64,000 nucleotides of DNA from Gloeopeniophorella convolvens (GCA_022496205.1 WTXD01000004.1:620001-684000); one strand, 5' to 3'; positions 34,818 to 46,054 are shown, numbered from the stretch's first letter. Notes: generated from the letters alone by a model not told the origin. Translations and numbers: made by a program.

Positions 34818-36020
34818 ATGACACGCCTGCCCCCTGCGCTCCTCCGTCCCCATCTACTGCGCCCTTACGCCACCGTCCATTCCCCCGTCATCCTCGCCAA
34901 GCCGCCAAACCCTCCCCCGGAGCCACCTAGCTCCCGTCGCCCGATAGATCGCTTTCTCCTCGACGCTCTAGCCCGCACCCCGTCCACGTCTCGCACTCCC
35001 CTTCCTCAGCTTATCCACCAATACCTAGACCGTGTAGGGCATGTCCTACGCGCACAGCTCCCATATGAGCCTCACCCTTCTTCGTCTCGGCGTGTCTCCT
35101 CTGATAACAACAGCGATGTCCACTTGATTGCCCATGTCGCTCGTGAGGGTGATCGCAGCAAGATCACACTCTCCTCAGCATTTGCCATCGACTCTTCAGA
35201 TGGTCAACCCATCGTCGTGACATGCGCCCACACACTCGAGGAGGTACGTTATCGCTCTCCCCGGCGTGCGTCATCATTGAACATTCTCCCCGGTCATTAT
35301 AATATTGAAGATCCGCTGGTCTCCACTCCTTGTTCTTCCTGACGCTCCTCACCCTTCATCTCTTTTCTCGCCCCCAGACCTTTCTCACGCGCGCTCCTCG
35401 GGATCTTTTATCCTCTCGACCGTAGACTCGGCGCCGACATCGTACCCCATCTCATCCATACTATCATCTCTCCACCGCTCCGATCTGCTTCTGCTATCTC
35501 CGTCGTCTATGCGCCTACCTTTGCGTTCCCTTCCGGTATCGCCTTACCCTGTTCCAGCGGGTGCACCAATCCGCGCACACTTTGTATCAGAGATTGAACC
35601 CGAGGAGCCTGGGTGGATGCCCTTCGTCGGTGGTACGTGGTCTAAATGGGTGCATGGCACCGTGCTAGGATATCGCGATTTTGCTGGTCGTGAGGCCGAG
35701 GCACGTCCGCCACCTTCCTGGCTGAGAGTCTTTATTGAATTTTGGACAGCCTGGCACTTATGACGCGCTCTCACATATGCTCTTCCAGCCGCTGCCGACT
35801 GCTGGCTCAAGCGGGGGTCCTATTGTCGACGAAAACACGGGCGCCGTGATTGGCGTCATGCTTGGTACACGTATGGACAGCTCTGTCGAGGGTGTGCGGG
35901 GTTGGGGCGTACCAGCTGAAACCATTTTCGAGGTGCGTAAGGCAAGCCGGTTTGTATCCCATGATATGAACGGAGATTTCGCAGATGTTCAGTCTCCCAG
36001 GATTGAAGCTCAAATCGTGA
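34818..36020 (+). CDS. Trypsin-like serine protease, probably mitochondrial
   Basis: Trypsin-like (Trypsin_2/Deg-type fold) serine peptidase. The start at 34818 gives a basic leader (MTRLPPALLRPHLLRPYATVHSP) that fits mitochondrial import. The catalytic His lies in SAFAIDSSDGQPIVVTCAHTLEE and the catalytic Ser in LPTAGSSGGPIVDENTGAVIGVMLGTRM; the Asp is probably in the HRSDLLLLS stretch. Introns: 35244-35310, then 35701-35749, which starts GC rather than GT and joins GREAE to PGTYDALSHMLFQ in phase, then a last one from about 35932 leading to a short exon MFSLPGLKLKS with a stop at 36020. No PDZ domain is visible. The natural substrate is unknown. Confidence 0.78.
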
Positions 36021-36161
36021 AATTCAAGCCCCTTGTCTCATTGCTTGTAGAGGTTTTCCTACTACTTAGTCTAGAGCACAATGTCAAATATCAAGTATGA
36101 CCGTAGTGCACACTCATGAACTCCGTCCTTCAAATAGCTCACGCAATACCGATTGCAGGTA

Positions 36162-36185
36162 GTCTACATCAACTTAAGGGGGTTT
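36162..36185 (+). repeat. Left terminal inverted repeat
   Basis: Begins gtcta and continues catcaacttaagggggttt. It matches the reverse complement of 42117-42140 at 23 of 24 positions; the fifth base is A here and G on the right. The following bases are CAG here and GAG on the right, so similarity runs slightly further in. The core contains the palindrome CTTAAG. Confidence 0.9.
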
Positions 36186-36403
36186 CAGTGGACGACGGTC
36201 AGCTTCCTGTTTTGGACGAGCCATGTGCCACCCTCGGATACTCTCCGAAGGGTCATGTCATTACAGTAGCATAATATAGTCACATGACCAGACGCGTACC
36301 AAGACGCGTCCGTTACCATTGTTCGCAATAACAAGTAATTGTCGCTCTTTTCATGGGCTTCCTGACCCTCTGTACTTTGTAAAGTCAGATTCTCACTTGA
36401 AAT
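36186..36403. promoter_or_regulatory. Left subterminal region, helicase leader
   Basis: Non-coding 218 bp between TIR and helicase start. It holds two copies of agacgcgt (about 36290-36309) and an AT-rich stretch (gcataatatagtcacatgac, about 36268-36287) that could be the core promoter. Confidence 0.4.
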
Positions 36404-38661
36404 ATGAGCAACACAACAAGTCTCCAGTCAGAAGAATGCAAATCATATATCAAAACTACTCTAACCAATCATCTGTCTACTCAGTGGCCGGCTGGGCCAC
36501 GCGATTGGCAGGTCGATGCCACAGCTAATATACTGGCCAAGAAGAATCAGCTTATCGTCGCGGGATGTGGAGAAGGAAAAACCGCTTCGATGTACCTCCA
36601 TCTTTTGTTGAACGGCCTGCTCTTGCGCCACCCCGACCTGCGCGCGCATGGCATCCCTGTTCATCCATGTCCGATGGTCATTAATGTGACGCCATTGACG
36701 GCGCTGGCAGACAGTCAAGTGAGCGGCAATTTGATACTCACAGAGCAAGACTCACGTAGCAGCTGATGAAAGGTACAAGAGATGACGCGTATGGGCCTGC
36801 GCGCAATCTCACTCGATAGCAAGACAATGCGTATGGCGGCGGACGCTGGCCGAAATGTGCACAAGGAGATTCTGCAGGGCATTTGGCAAATTCTTCTGGT
36901 GTCGCCGGAACGTCTTGGCCAACCCGATTTTAACAAAGTCCTTCGCAGTGATGAAGTTCAATTGAGGCTCGCTTTGGTTGTTGTGGACGAAGCGCATGTC
37001 ATCGTGTCGTGGTCGAACGACTTCCGCGAGGACTACAAAAAAATCACGTCCCTGTGTCTTCGCATCAGATCAGACTGTCCAGTCTTGTTCTTAACAGCTA
37101 CACTGACCCTGGCAGCGCAGCGTGCACTGATGGACCTCGTGGGCTTCCAGGACCGAAGTTATATCACGATTCGGCGCCCGATCATGCGACCGAACATGCG
37201 CCTCGTTTTCAGGACGCTCCGACATGCAATCAATCCAAAGGATGGGAAGTTTCCGGATATTGCATGGATCGCATCCTGTCGAAAGAAGGTTATCGTATTC
37301 TGCAAAACATCTGGCCAGGGACTCGATGTTGCTTCGTACCTGTGGCGACTGACACTTGCTAGCGCGGCGGAGCGCAAGCGGCGAATCCGTCTGTACAACG
37401 GGACCACAGAGGACGGACGTACCGACACAACAACACTCACAGACTTCCTGGACGATCCCGAGTTCACGGTGATCATCGCGACAATAAAATTCGGCATGAG
37501 AGTCGATACTCTCCGTAACGTGCGCATATCTGTGAATTTCGGGCTTCCTGATACTGCAGAAACACTCTTTCAGCAGCTTCATCGAGCCGGAAGGAATCCG
37601 GCACGACCAGCGCTCGGAATCACTTACATCGAGCAACCCCATGTCACAGCGGTCGAGAAGGGCCTTGAAGAATCGGATATTAATGAGCTTGAAGAGCAAG
37701 AAACCATACCAGATTCACAGGTGATGGCAGTGTCGAACAAGAGCAAGACTCGGAGTGGGCCGCTGAAGGACTTAGGGAATCTTCGAGTTGTCCAGGCACA
37801 CGTGCGCGGGGATTGCGTGGTAGTCGAACTCAACCGGCTTTTTGCGGGCCCGGCGCCTGATACCCGTGACCTGCAAGACTGTCTTGCGACCGACCGTCCC
37901 CTCCCATGTTCGGGATGTATGCGCCGCCAGCCGCCTTCCCACCACCCCCTGCACTCCTCATGTCTACACCCACATCTAGAACCCAAGGAGCCAATGTTGA
38001 AGACCCTCAGCAAGAAAGATCAGTTGAAGATCTTCCCATGGACGACACGCCGGACAACCTCACATCGCGAACCCCATTAGGCCTGGACCAGAAATTCATC
38101 GCCTATCGTGAGGTCGACAAGTTTCTGCGCCGGCGGTACGCTTTGAGCATGGATACGTCTGCCGTACATCTTCCCTGGACTGCATATATGCCGATCGCGA
38201 TGCGCAAAGCGATCGTCGCGGATTTTCATCGAATCCGCGACCGCGAGCAGTTGGCTGCTATCTGCTATGACTGGAAACATCTAGAGGCCGATGGACCGGC
38301 TCTTTTCGACACTGTCAAGGCTCTCAACGCTGTCTTCGATGTAGAGCTTGCTGAGAAACCTGGTCCAAAGGTGCAGAAGAAACGCGGTATGACACGCTGC
38401 TGCTTGTAGACATGCACACGCTGATAGTCTGATACAGCGCATGAAGTGACTGATGGCGACGCCAACGGAGACTACGCACCATCGGGTCGCGAAGTGGTGG
38501 TGTCCGACCCATCACGCGGAGCGCAGCGCACGAGCACTGCTCGGGGTGCTCGGGGTGCTCGGCATACCCAAACTCGTAGAGTGGGTGCAGCAACCACGAG
38601 GAAGAGTAGAGCAGGGCAATCACACGCTGCACCATCGGCCAAGCGAAGGAGGACTGGGTGA
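36404..38661 (+). CDS. RecQ-like SF2 DNA helicase of the element
   Basis: ATP-dependent DNA helicase of RecQ type, about 700 residues in my model (exons 36404-36718, 36773-37880, 37931-38386, 38438-38661). Motifs in order: P-loop VAGCGEGKTASM, VTPLTALADSQ, ILLVSPERLG, the DEAH box VVDEAHVIVSWSNDFREDY, FLTATLTLAAQ, KKVIVFCKTSGQGLDVASYL, FTVIIATIKFGMRVDTLRNVRISVNFG and motif VI TLFQQLHRAGRNPARPALGITYIE (degenerate against QRAGRAGR). A Cys-containing stretch (GDCVVVELNRLFAG ... LPCSGC) resembles the RecQ zinc region. The downstream part (LGLDQKFIAYREVDKFLRRRYAL ...) ends in a basic tail, SAKRRRTG. The junction at 37881-37930 is uncertain: a 50-nt intron restores frame but removes CSGC, and a frameshift is the alternative. 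Confidence 0.8.
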
Positions 38662-38679
38662 GTACAACAACGCGTACAA

Positions 38680-41600
38680 CTACCACATCGATTGACCATC
38701 CTCAAAGGTTATAGCGGGGTCTAGGTACACTGTAGGGTCTTCGTAACCCTCTGGCATCTGTAATTCTTCAGTCATATTGGTGTGCTCCCTCACCCCCTTC
38801 TTGACGAATTCCCCCAACTTCCCGTCACCAAGGACATCAATCCCTGCAGAGAAGTGATCCTTTGCGTGAAAACCAAAGTCACGCCCGTCGCACCGCACGT
38901 GTAATTGAAATTTTTTGCAGGATTTCATGATCTCGATCAGCTCAAAGTTAAGATGAGGAGACATATGTGCTTTCCGGCGCGCCTCCAGTCGCGCGTTTTG
39001 CTCCATCTCCCGTGTGATATGGAGAATACTGTCGACTTGGAGCGACAATATCTCGCGGTACCATGGATGATCGTACTCCTTGCCCTTGTGCTGTGCTAAC
39101 TGTGCCAACCAGTGATTGAAATGTTCCTGCATCAAGTCAATCTCGAGGAAGTGCCCGGGCTTCCCTGTCCGATTGACGAGCCAGTTCTCGAACAGGGCTC
39201 GCCGCATCGGCTCGGGGTACTCCAGCTCAAGGTTGCAGAACATTTCCACAAGGTACTGCGAATAGCGGTTGTGCCCGGAGCCTGCAAACGAGAACAACCA
39301 GATCTGCGGGTGTAGTCAGCTCCCCTTGCCGAGGAATCACGCTCAGATGTTTGCTGACCTTGAGAACTTCCCAGACGCGTCCTGCATCACCCAAACTCAC
39401 TGCGCGCACGACCTCCAAGTACAACACCCCGCTCCGAATGAACAGAGTGCTGTTAGCCAATGCGTGGTCCCCAAGAAACGGACCGTCGTGGAAAGATATA
39501 GGGTTGTCTTCTGTTGCTTTTGCTTTGCCTTTGCGGCGCTTGCGCTTGCGCTGTGGCTGTGGTTCCGCTCCACCGGCATCTTCCGGGAGCATGTCTGCGC
39601 CTTGCGCCGCGCTGTCTTCATCTGCAAGTGGCCACTGTGCTCGGTCTGCTTCCTCGCGCCACGACAGGTTTCGAGGAACAGAGTGCAAGCAATCTGGGTG
39701 CTCGCTCGCTGGATCCATGGCACGGAGGTATGCCGCCTCACTTGCATAGCGGGTTGCCAATATGTCCGCGTCCTGAAGTAGGGCCGTCAAGCTTGGTAAG
39801 CGATCTTCCCTCCCGAGCTTCTCGAAATGATCCAAAAGTGTGAACTGATCGCGCTCTTCAGGCGGGATGCTCTCCACGAACCACACCCTACCAAATTAAT
39901 ACGACCTTTGCACCATAATGTGAGAATATCTACGCACCTCCAACAATCAAGGATGTGCCCTTGGACCACGAGGCCGATCGTACGCGTCCCTTTGTAATAG
40001 TCTGTCTTGTCTGACTCTGCAGTCGGCTTGATGGTGCCCGTGAGCAGCGCCATGAAGCCAAGGGTCGATGGTTCGACGCGCGCGAGGTCACCTCCCCAAA
40101 ATCCTTCAAAGATGCGATTCATGTCTGTCCATTTTGTGTGCCAGAGCTCCAAGACCGGTCGTGCGAAGCGCAGACTGCGAAAATCATCTTCAATCCCGGA
40201 GAGGATGTTTTTAGCTGTATGCAATCCTTCAAAGGTCTTGCCATCACCAGAAATGAACATGGCGCGTCCCTCCGATGTCTCGGCGGTGCAGCCGATCTGA
40301 TCGAGAAAGTCACAGACCGCCTCCTTGACGCCGCGTGTTGAGACCTCATTTTCACTGTTCGTTCCCAGAGGGTAGACAACAGTATGTCGGTGAGGGTCGA
40401 TTTGGTGTCGTTGTGCTGCCTCTTTGAACAGTTTACTGACTGGCTGACGCAGGTGCAATAATTGAGGGATATATGTGACTAGTGTTTCGATGAAGTGGAA
40501 TCGAAACACGGTCGCAATATGATCTGTATCGATTTTGCCCTGGACGTCGGTGATGGTAAGTTCTGCGCGCTCCTCTTTTTTGATGTTCTCCAGGAATAAC
40601 CGGAGCAGCAGATCGCCCCACGTACAACCCTCCATCTGGATCACGGTTGCTGCCGTGCCAGTAAGCATTTTATCGGTGACTCCAGTTCCAAGTTCTCGGC
40701 GATTTGCCTGCACCTGAACATTGTCCATTACGAGCAATGATGGCTTCGGCTCCTTGAACAGGTGGTTTCGTGAAACGCGCTCCACCTTCGACATGGTGAT
40801 CAGCGCCGCATATACCGTTGCATAAGGGACGTTCTGTGCGAAGCGGCTGCCTATCCGGTATGTTGCCTGATGTGCTTTTGATGCGAACAGTGTCAACCCT
40901 CTGCACAACGGCAGTAGGTTAACGCGTGAGTTCCGCGTGAAGACCATCTCGCTGAGAACGCTAGTGCAAACCTATACCGCGGTAAGTTTTGATCAACACG
41001 AACATTAACAGTTTTGAAACACTCACAAGATCCTTAGGTCGATACAAACTATCCGCGTCCTCGTCGTTCTCCGAGTCTTCCCCCACACCCGCGTCCACAA
41101 AGTCACGCAAAATCTTCCAAGTCACTGGTGCGTTATGTTGATACTTCTTCGTCAGTTTGGCCATTGAGAATTGCCGAACAAGATCCCACGAAACGTAGGG
41201 GTCTCGCATCGTCCGCGTTTTTGAAGGTGGCGACCCTGCACTCGCTTGCGAAGATGATGGCTCGGTCTGTGGCTCAAGACCGATGTCGGTGTGGTCTGCG
41301 GACCCCTGGGTACTTGGAACAGCTTCTGCACTCATAGATTAGCACCATACTAGCCTGCCTTGACTTTACTCACCCTGCGGCGAGTCATGTCCCCCTGCGG
41401 CATGGCCACTTGCTGACTGCTTCCCTGCCGATGCTTTCCCAGCGCGAATACGAAGACCGGCTTTCTGCGAGCAAAGGTACTTGGCCTCCTGCTCTGTTTG
41501 CTCGATTACTCGGCGGAGGCACCATGTCGCGATTGCGGGGCCTGCGAACTTGATGTCCTTATGTGACTTTGAAGGTGAGAAATAATCCGCGTGGCTTTCA

Positions 41601-41917
41601 TGTGTGCGTTCGCTCGCGTGGCTATACCGATGGTGCCAGATCATGTTCACGGTATCGGCAGCGTTGTGTGAGTTCTTCCCGGACAGAAAACTCTGCAACT
41701 TGTGGCCATGGAGCGTGTCCAAGTCGACGTCGTCGCGGAAGAACTCGTGTAGGAAGCTACCATAGCTCATGCCCGCATCATCAAGCAGTTTTGCAATCCC
41801 ATCTAAGATTTCGTTGGGCTTGGGCTTGTTTTTCTTCTGTGCAGGTGCAGACGGGTCATATTGGATGAATCCGTCATTTCCTGCTGCTGCACGGCTCCGT
41901 TTCACGCGTGGAGGCAT
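38680..41917 (-). CDS. DUF6589 protein of the element, candidate transposase
   Basis: About 1,009 residues from five exons (41917-41374, 41325-41027, 40971-39938, 39887-39359, 39303-38680); all four introns are GT-AG, 48-55 nt, and in phase. The N-terminus is basic and disordered (MPPRVKRSRAAAG). The DUF6589 core includes SLLVMDNVQVQANRR (Asp near 364), KMLTGTAATVIQMEGC, YPLGTNSENEVSTRG, FISGDGKTFEGL (Asp near 524), PVLELWHTKWTDMNRIFEGFWGG and GHILDCWRVWFVESIPPEER. A later part has NRYSQYLVEMFCNLELEYPEPMRRALFENWLVNRTGKPGHFLEIDLMQEHFNHWL. The spacing of DNVQ, GDG and a C-terminal acidic helix recalls RNase-H-fold transposases (inference). The family is known from agaricomycete genomes without an assigned function. 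Confidence 0.85.
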
Positions 41918-42116
41918 GGTACACTGGACTCAGGTGGCATCAAAGACACGGTCGCGTTGTCCAAATGCAGAGTGCTTAGCACGTGCGGTCCTCGTCATGT
42001 CATTGTAGTGATGAGCAGCCGGATATATCACACATTTTGGATTACATGCTACCTCAGAACAATAAGAGACAGTGCAACGCGAGAATCTAAATGAGGAAGG
42101 TGCTGGTCGCTCTCTC
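41918..42116. promoter_or_regulatory. Right subterminal region, DUF6589 leader
   Basis: Non-coding stretch between the DUF6589 start and the right TIR. Just inside the TIR the reverse strand reads gcgaccagcaccttcct, loosely matching acgacggtcagcttcct at the left end, a possible shared subterminal protein site. Confidence 0.4.
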
Positions 42117-42140
42117 AAACCCCCTTAAGTTGATGCAGAC
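42117..42140 (-). repeat. Right terminal inverted repeat
   Basis: Reads aaacccccttaagttgatg followed by cagac, the reverse complement of the left terminus except for one transition. Confidence 0.9.
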
Positions 42141-42182
42141 CTTATCCATCGCGGAACGACTGTCTTCCGCGATCGGCATAAG
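42141..42182. repeat. Stem-loop directly abutting the right TIR
   Basis: The arms cttatccatcgcgga (42141-42155) and tccgcgatcggcataag (42166-42182) are complementary apart from two unpaired bases, around a 10-nt loop. The hairpin begins at the base after the TIR, so it is either the outer end of the element or a target-site feature. Confidence 0.6.
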
Positions 42183-44346
42183 GTCGGCAACGGAGACTAG
42201 ATTGCAGGGACGTGGTACCGTCGGAGGCCTGAAACAATGCCATGTCCCTGCCCGAGACGGGCTGCCAGAAATTCGTCGCAACGTTCGCGACAACAGAGTG
42301 CTGATTCGCTAATGACTTGATGGTGTGACGGAACGCGAGAGAAAGTCCGCAGTCGCCAGCGCGACTCGCGATTACGGAACTGAATGGTCGGACGATGTCA
42401 AAAGCCTAACAGAGGCAAAGGCAGTTCCCGGGGTCCCCGTGACGCGTGGGCCAATGGCAGAATTTCGGACCGCTAAATTGACTCGCTCTCATGGATAAAA
42501 GCCCCACTGAACGCCCGCGCGGCAACTTCTCTCCGGTGCCCTTTTTTCCTTGTCCTCTCACTCGCCTGCCCCTCCCTTTGGCCTCCGCTTCACCACAAGT
42601 CGAACGGAGGCATCTGTCTGTCTGCTCAAGCACCTCCGTATCGCAGGGGGGAGGGGGCCTCCGTAAGACATGCTCTCTCGTGTACGGGCACCTCTCTGCT
42701 TAGGCAATCCCCTTTCATCGTCTTCGCTTCAGATCACCCCCCCCCCTCCTCCTCCTCTCCCCAATGTGTACGGCTCTTCGTGGTGTTATGCACTCTATTG
42801 CCGTCTTAGCTGTCTACCTCCCAACCGGATACAAGATTGCCGATGGGTGAAATCATGTGCTAACGACCCATCAGGTTGCTAATCGACCTCATCGCCCTAC
42901 ACGACACACCTTCACCCACGCTGTCCCCTCCAATCATATCTCTCATCTCCCTTCCTTCATGCGACCCACTTACCCTCCGTTCCCACGAAGATGCCCGATC
43001 ACCGCGGTTGCTGTCAAATCTCGGTGCGATCGGCTGTCGGCCATATGCCAGCGCGCCATGTGCGACGTGGGCGGACTCACCTGTCTCGGTGATGCCGGCA
43101 GTTTCGTGTCCTCAGGATTGCGTGATGGCTCGGGGCTCGTAGCCCTTACTCGGGGGCTATGTGATGCATTCTATGCGCCGCGCTGGTTTGGGCGCGCTTG
43201 CGCCCCCCTGGTCCTCGGAAGCCACGTGAAGAGTTGCAAGCGCAATTCGCTGTTGGCTGGACTTACTTCCCCAGCTCCGGCTCGCTTCCCTGGCGTGTTC
43301 CATTTCAATTTCAGGCATGCCGGTTGTTTTCGCTGCAGCCCCAAAGGCAAGGACCTTGTTCTAGCTGTCCCCTTGCCGTTCTGCCGAGGTGTTGTATCTA
43401 TCTTTTACATGAGGCCTCTTTGGGCCAATTGGTCGGCGGTTGCAATCTGAAGCGGCTCTTTGAAGCTATCGACGGATACCCTTCACTCCGCCTCGCGTGT
43501 GGCTGAACTGGAGTGGCTCCTCGTCTCGGATCTCACGCTCCGCACATCCCACGACTTCATTCATGGGGCGCTGTTTTACGGCACTACCATCCCTTTACGA
43601 GTTGGTGGGATGTGGCAGTTGAACCGCTGATTCAGAGGTGTGGGCGTGTAATGGGTCTGGAAATTTGGCGCAAATTCCGTGCTACGATCATTATGGGAAC
43701 TGTCTTTACGTTCATGATTGAAATGGAAATCCCATGTGGTGGTCGCCTTCGCAGTTCGGGCCTGTGGAGACCGTCGCAATTGAATATTCAAAGTGAGCGG
43801 TGACCATTCAGGCCTGGCAGGGATGGGCCACGTCTTCCGGTGGACAGGCACTGGGTGGTTTGGCGCAAGTCCACCCAAGCCACAGAACAGGGCACCGACG
43901 TCCACGTTCAATGCGCGCTGCTGATGAATGCCGAAGCGTCTCGGAGAATTGGTGCCAACAAACTAGCGTTGCTGGGAGTGGCGTTGATGTATTCAAAGAT
44001 TGTGCCTCTTTCCGTACGGCGCATGCATGTGTACGAGCCTGTCACCCCAGCTAGTGATATTGCGAACCCAATCATGGTCCAGTACTATCCACACAGGGGT
44101 GTAGACTTCCGCGAGCGCATTCTACATGGGATGCCTCATCGACGGCTGGCGCTGAGCGGCCATTTCCGCTTAATTCGATTTTGTACTGGTACCATGCAAC
44201 AGGAAAGGGCCTTCTCACTAAGCTTGGTGGATAAATGGCGTAGACAAAAAAGCGTGGTAATAGGTATCTGGCACAGAACACAGGGCACAGAAGTAGCAAT
44301 AACTAAGCGGGTCGCAAAGGCCAGATCAGTGGCAGCCACTAGTAGC
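42183..44346. other. Gene-poor 2.2-kb stretch right of the element
   Basis: No family-like frame. A TATA-like ggataaaag at 42492-42500 followed by pyrimidine-rich DNA (42540-42760, with a C tract at 42728-42737) looks like a promoter and leader, but the frames after it (such as 42857-43450) have no recognisable product. A non-coding transcript or degraded gene is possible. Confidence 0.4.
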
Positions 44347-45183
44347 TCAGAGTGCAAATGCGGACGCGACGGCGAAGCCGAGCGCGCCGAGGATGCCTGT
44401 CGCAGCGAGCCTACCGCTCGCCGCGCCGTTGCCGCTCTGCGAGGGCTGCGAGCCTGAGTTGGTCGGTGACGGCGCGCCACTCGAGCTCGAGCTCGAGCTC
44501 GTGGTGCCGTTCGAGCACGAGATGTTCGACGGAATCTGGAAGCTGCTCAACAGCGTCAGGTCGGCGCACTGCAGACACGCAAGAGCCGAGTCAGCCGTCT
44601 GGACTGTAGAAGACGCGGTAGGAAGGTACCTGGTACAAGGCACCGTCGCCACCGTTGAACAAGAGCTGGATCGTGACGTTCGCGCCGTCCTTGACGCTGC
44701 TGATGCCGGTGTTGCTCAGGTCGAGTGGGATACAGAACTCGCCTTCGCCGGTGGCGGTCGCGAAGTTTCGTGCGAGCTGGTTCTGGCCGGATGGCGTCGA
44801 GAAGTTGTCGAACGAAGTAGGATCCTGGACCGTCGAGATCAGGACGGCAACTGGAGTACAGAGTCAGCGTCTTGGTAGTCTGCTGAACGAGCGGGCGGCA
44901 GGGGCCGACGTACGGTTCCAGTTAGTGTGCTCGCTCGTGAGCGTGACGAAGCCCCCGCTCAGAGGGAACTCGCTCCGATTGCTGACAGCATGCACGTAGT
45001 CGTCTGCCGTGATGTGCAGCATAAGCGATGTGCAGCGCAGGTCAAATGCCATTTTGTCTTACCGCAGAAGTTGGGTTCGCTGTCCTCGACGAAAGGCCCA
45101 CGCGGCGCTGGGTACCCGAGTTGGAAGTGCGCGCTGACGGACGCAACTACGCTGGCGAGCAAAACAGAGGTAGCGAAGCGCAT
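44347..45183 (-). CDS. BIM1/X325-like GPI-anchored copper-binding protein, copy A
   Basis: Cell-surface copper protein related to LPMO folds; in Cryptococcus the BIM1 member works with the Ctr1 transporter in copper uptake. Signal peptide [18 protein letters not shown], then His as first mature residue ([22 protein letters not shown]), as needed for the copper brace. After an intron, [30 protein letters not shown], then [71 protein letters not shown], then [21 protein letters not shown] Ser-rich stretch and a hydrophobic tail ([22 protein letters not shown]) form a GPI-anchor signal. Stop at 44347. Three introns. Confidence 0.87.
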
Positions 45184-45302
45184 GGTTGGACTCGTCGGGA
45201 TCGTAAGACGTTGGTTCGTTGGTTCGTCGCTGCTCTTCCCGGAAAGGCGGGGCAAACAGCTTTTATCTGAGCGGCGGCGCACGTGCCTGGGACGGCAAGA
45301 TG

Positions 45303-45320
45303 GTGAAAAAGTTTTTTCAC
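45303..45320. promoter_or_regulatory. Palindromic upstream element, BIM1 copy A
   Basis: GTGAAAAAGTTTTTTCAC, 8-bp arms with a 2-bp centre, 120 bp upstream of the start codon and upstream of a TATA-like ttttatc (45261-45267 as read on the plus strand). The same element, exactly reverse-complemented, lies at the same place before copy B. Confidence 0.65.
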
Positions 45321-46054
45321 GGGGGCGGACCATGCCCGTCTCTAGTGCTGCAAATATCGTTCCCACCGCCTCCTAATCGGGCTCAGCCGGATAGCATAAA
45401 ATTCGAGACCATCGTCCCCTTCGTTGCTTCCGCACTAGAAACTGTGCACAGGAGTGCTGTAGCGACACTGGCCGTAATATGTGCCCTATGCCCGGGATCT
45501 TCGCCGGGGAGGACCACAACGGTTGCGCAGAGGTGGAAATATGGCACGCTGTGACCGCGGAGGTGCGCAAGACACGGGGTGCATTTCGGTGACCTGAGTG
45601 GGACGCAGACTCGGCACAACAATTGCCTGGCATCTCGGGCGGAACCCCATACCGGAAGCACATATCGCCGTCTCCGTATTCAGCTATTTACCAGGGCAGC
45701 GCCGAGGATGCAGGTTCCTGGTGAATTTTCGTTGTGCTGCCTATCGTGTCACCGACCACACCTTGCCCCCCCCCCCCCCCTCGTGTGCGCCACCTCGCGT
45801 GGGCGACTTCCCGTATATCATAGAGGGTGTCTCTGGCTATCTTCTATTGGCGTTGGGGACGTACCTCCGCTCTCGTTTCCCACTCCACGTGAATGCCCTC
45901 CAATATCTTACTACCGTGTCCGCAACTGTACTAGACAGTCACTCAGCGGTGTCAGACAAGCCTCAATGAATGCTGCGGGCTCGCCTCGAGTAGGTGGAGG
46001 TGCAGAAGATAGCATTGATACATCGATTCGATGAAACGGTTTATATACACTACA
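45321..46054. other. Spacer between BIM1 copy A and Ctr copy A
   Basis: About 730 bp with no supported gene. It contains a run of 15 C (45766-45780), a simple-sequence tract. Confidence 0.45.

Larger units (their letters stand above)
36162..42140. mobile_element. TIR-bounded helicase + DUF6589 element (candidate DNA transposon)
   Basis: A 5,979-bp unit bounded by a 24-bp inverted repeat with one mismatch (36162-36185 against 42117-42140). Inside are exactly two genes that converge with an 18-bp gap: a RecQ-like helicase (+) and a DUF6589 protein (-). The flanks between TIR and start codon are short (about 220-240 bp) and non-coding. It sits in the intergenic space just after the protease gene. 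Both genes have coherent introns and no in-frame stop, apart from one unclear helicase junction, so the copy may be young. I find no clear target-site duplication: the left flank ends ggta and the right flank starts ctta. Confidence 0.8.

Noticed and set aside
36404..38661. Helitron based on the helicase
   Set aside because: The helicase is RecQ-like, not Pif1-like; there is no Rep domain, and the unit has inverted repeats, which Helitrons lack.
36150..42150. Target-site duplication at the element ends
   Set aside because: Flanks ggta and ctta do not form a direct repeat of any useful length.
42857..43450. 197-codon plus-strand frame as a gene
   Set aside because: No recognisable domain or conserved feature; kept only as part of a gene-poor stretch.
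45766..45780. Run of 15 C as a functional signal
   Set aside because: Simple homopolymer tract without matching element in the duplicate unit.
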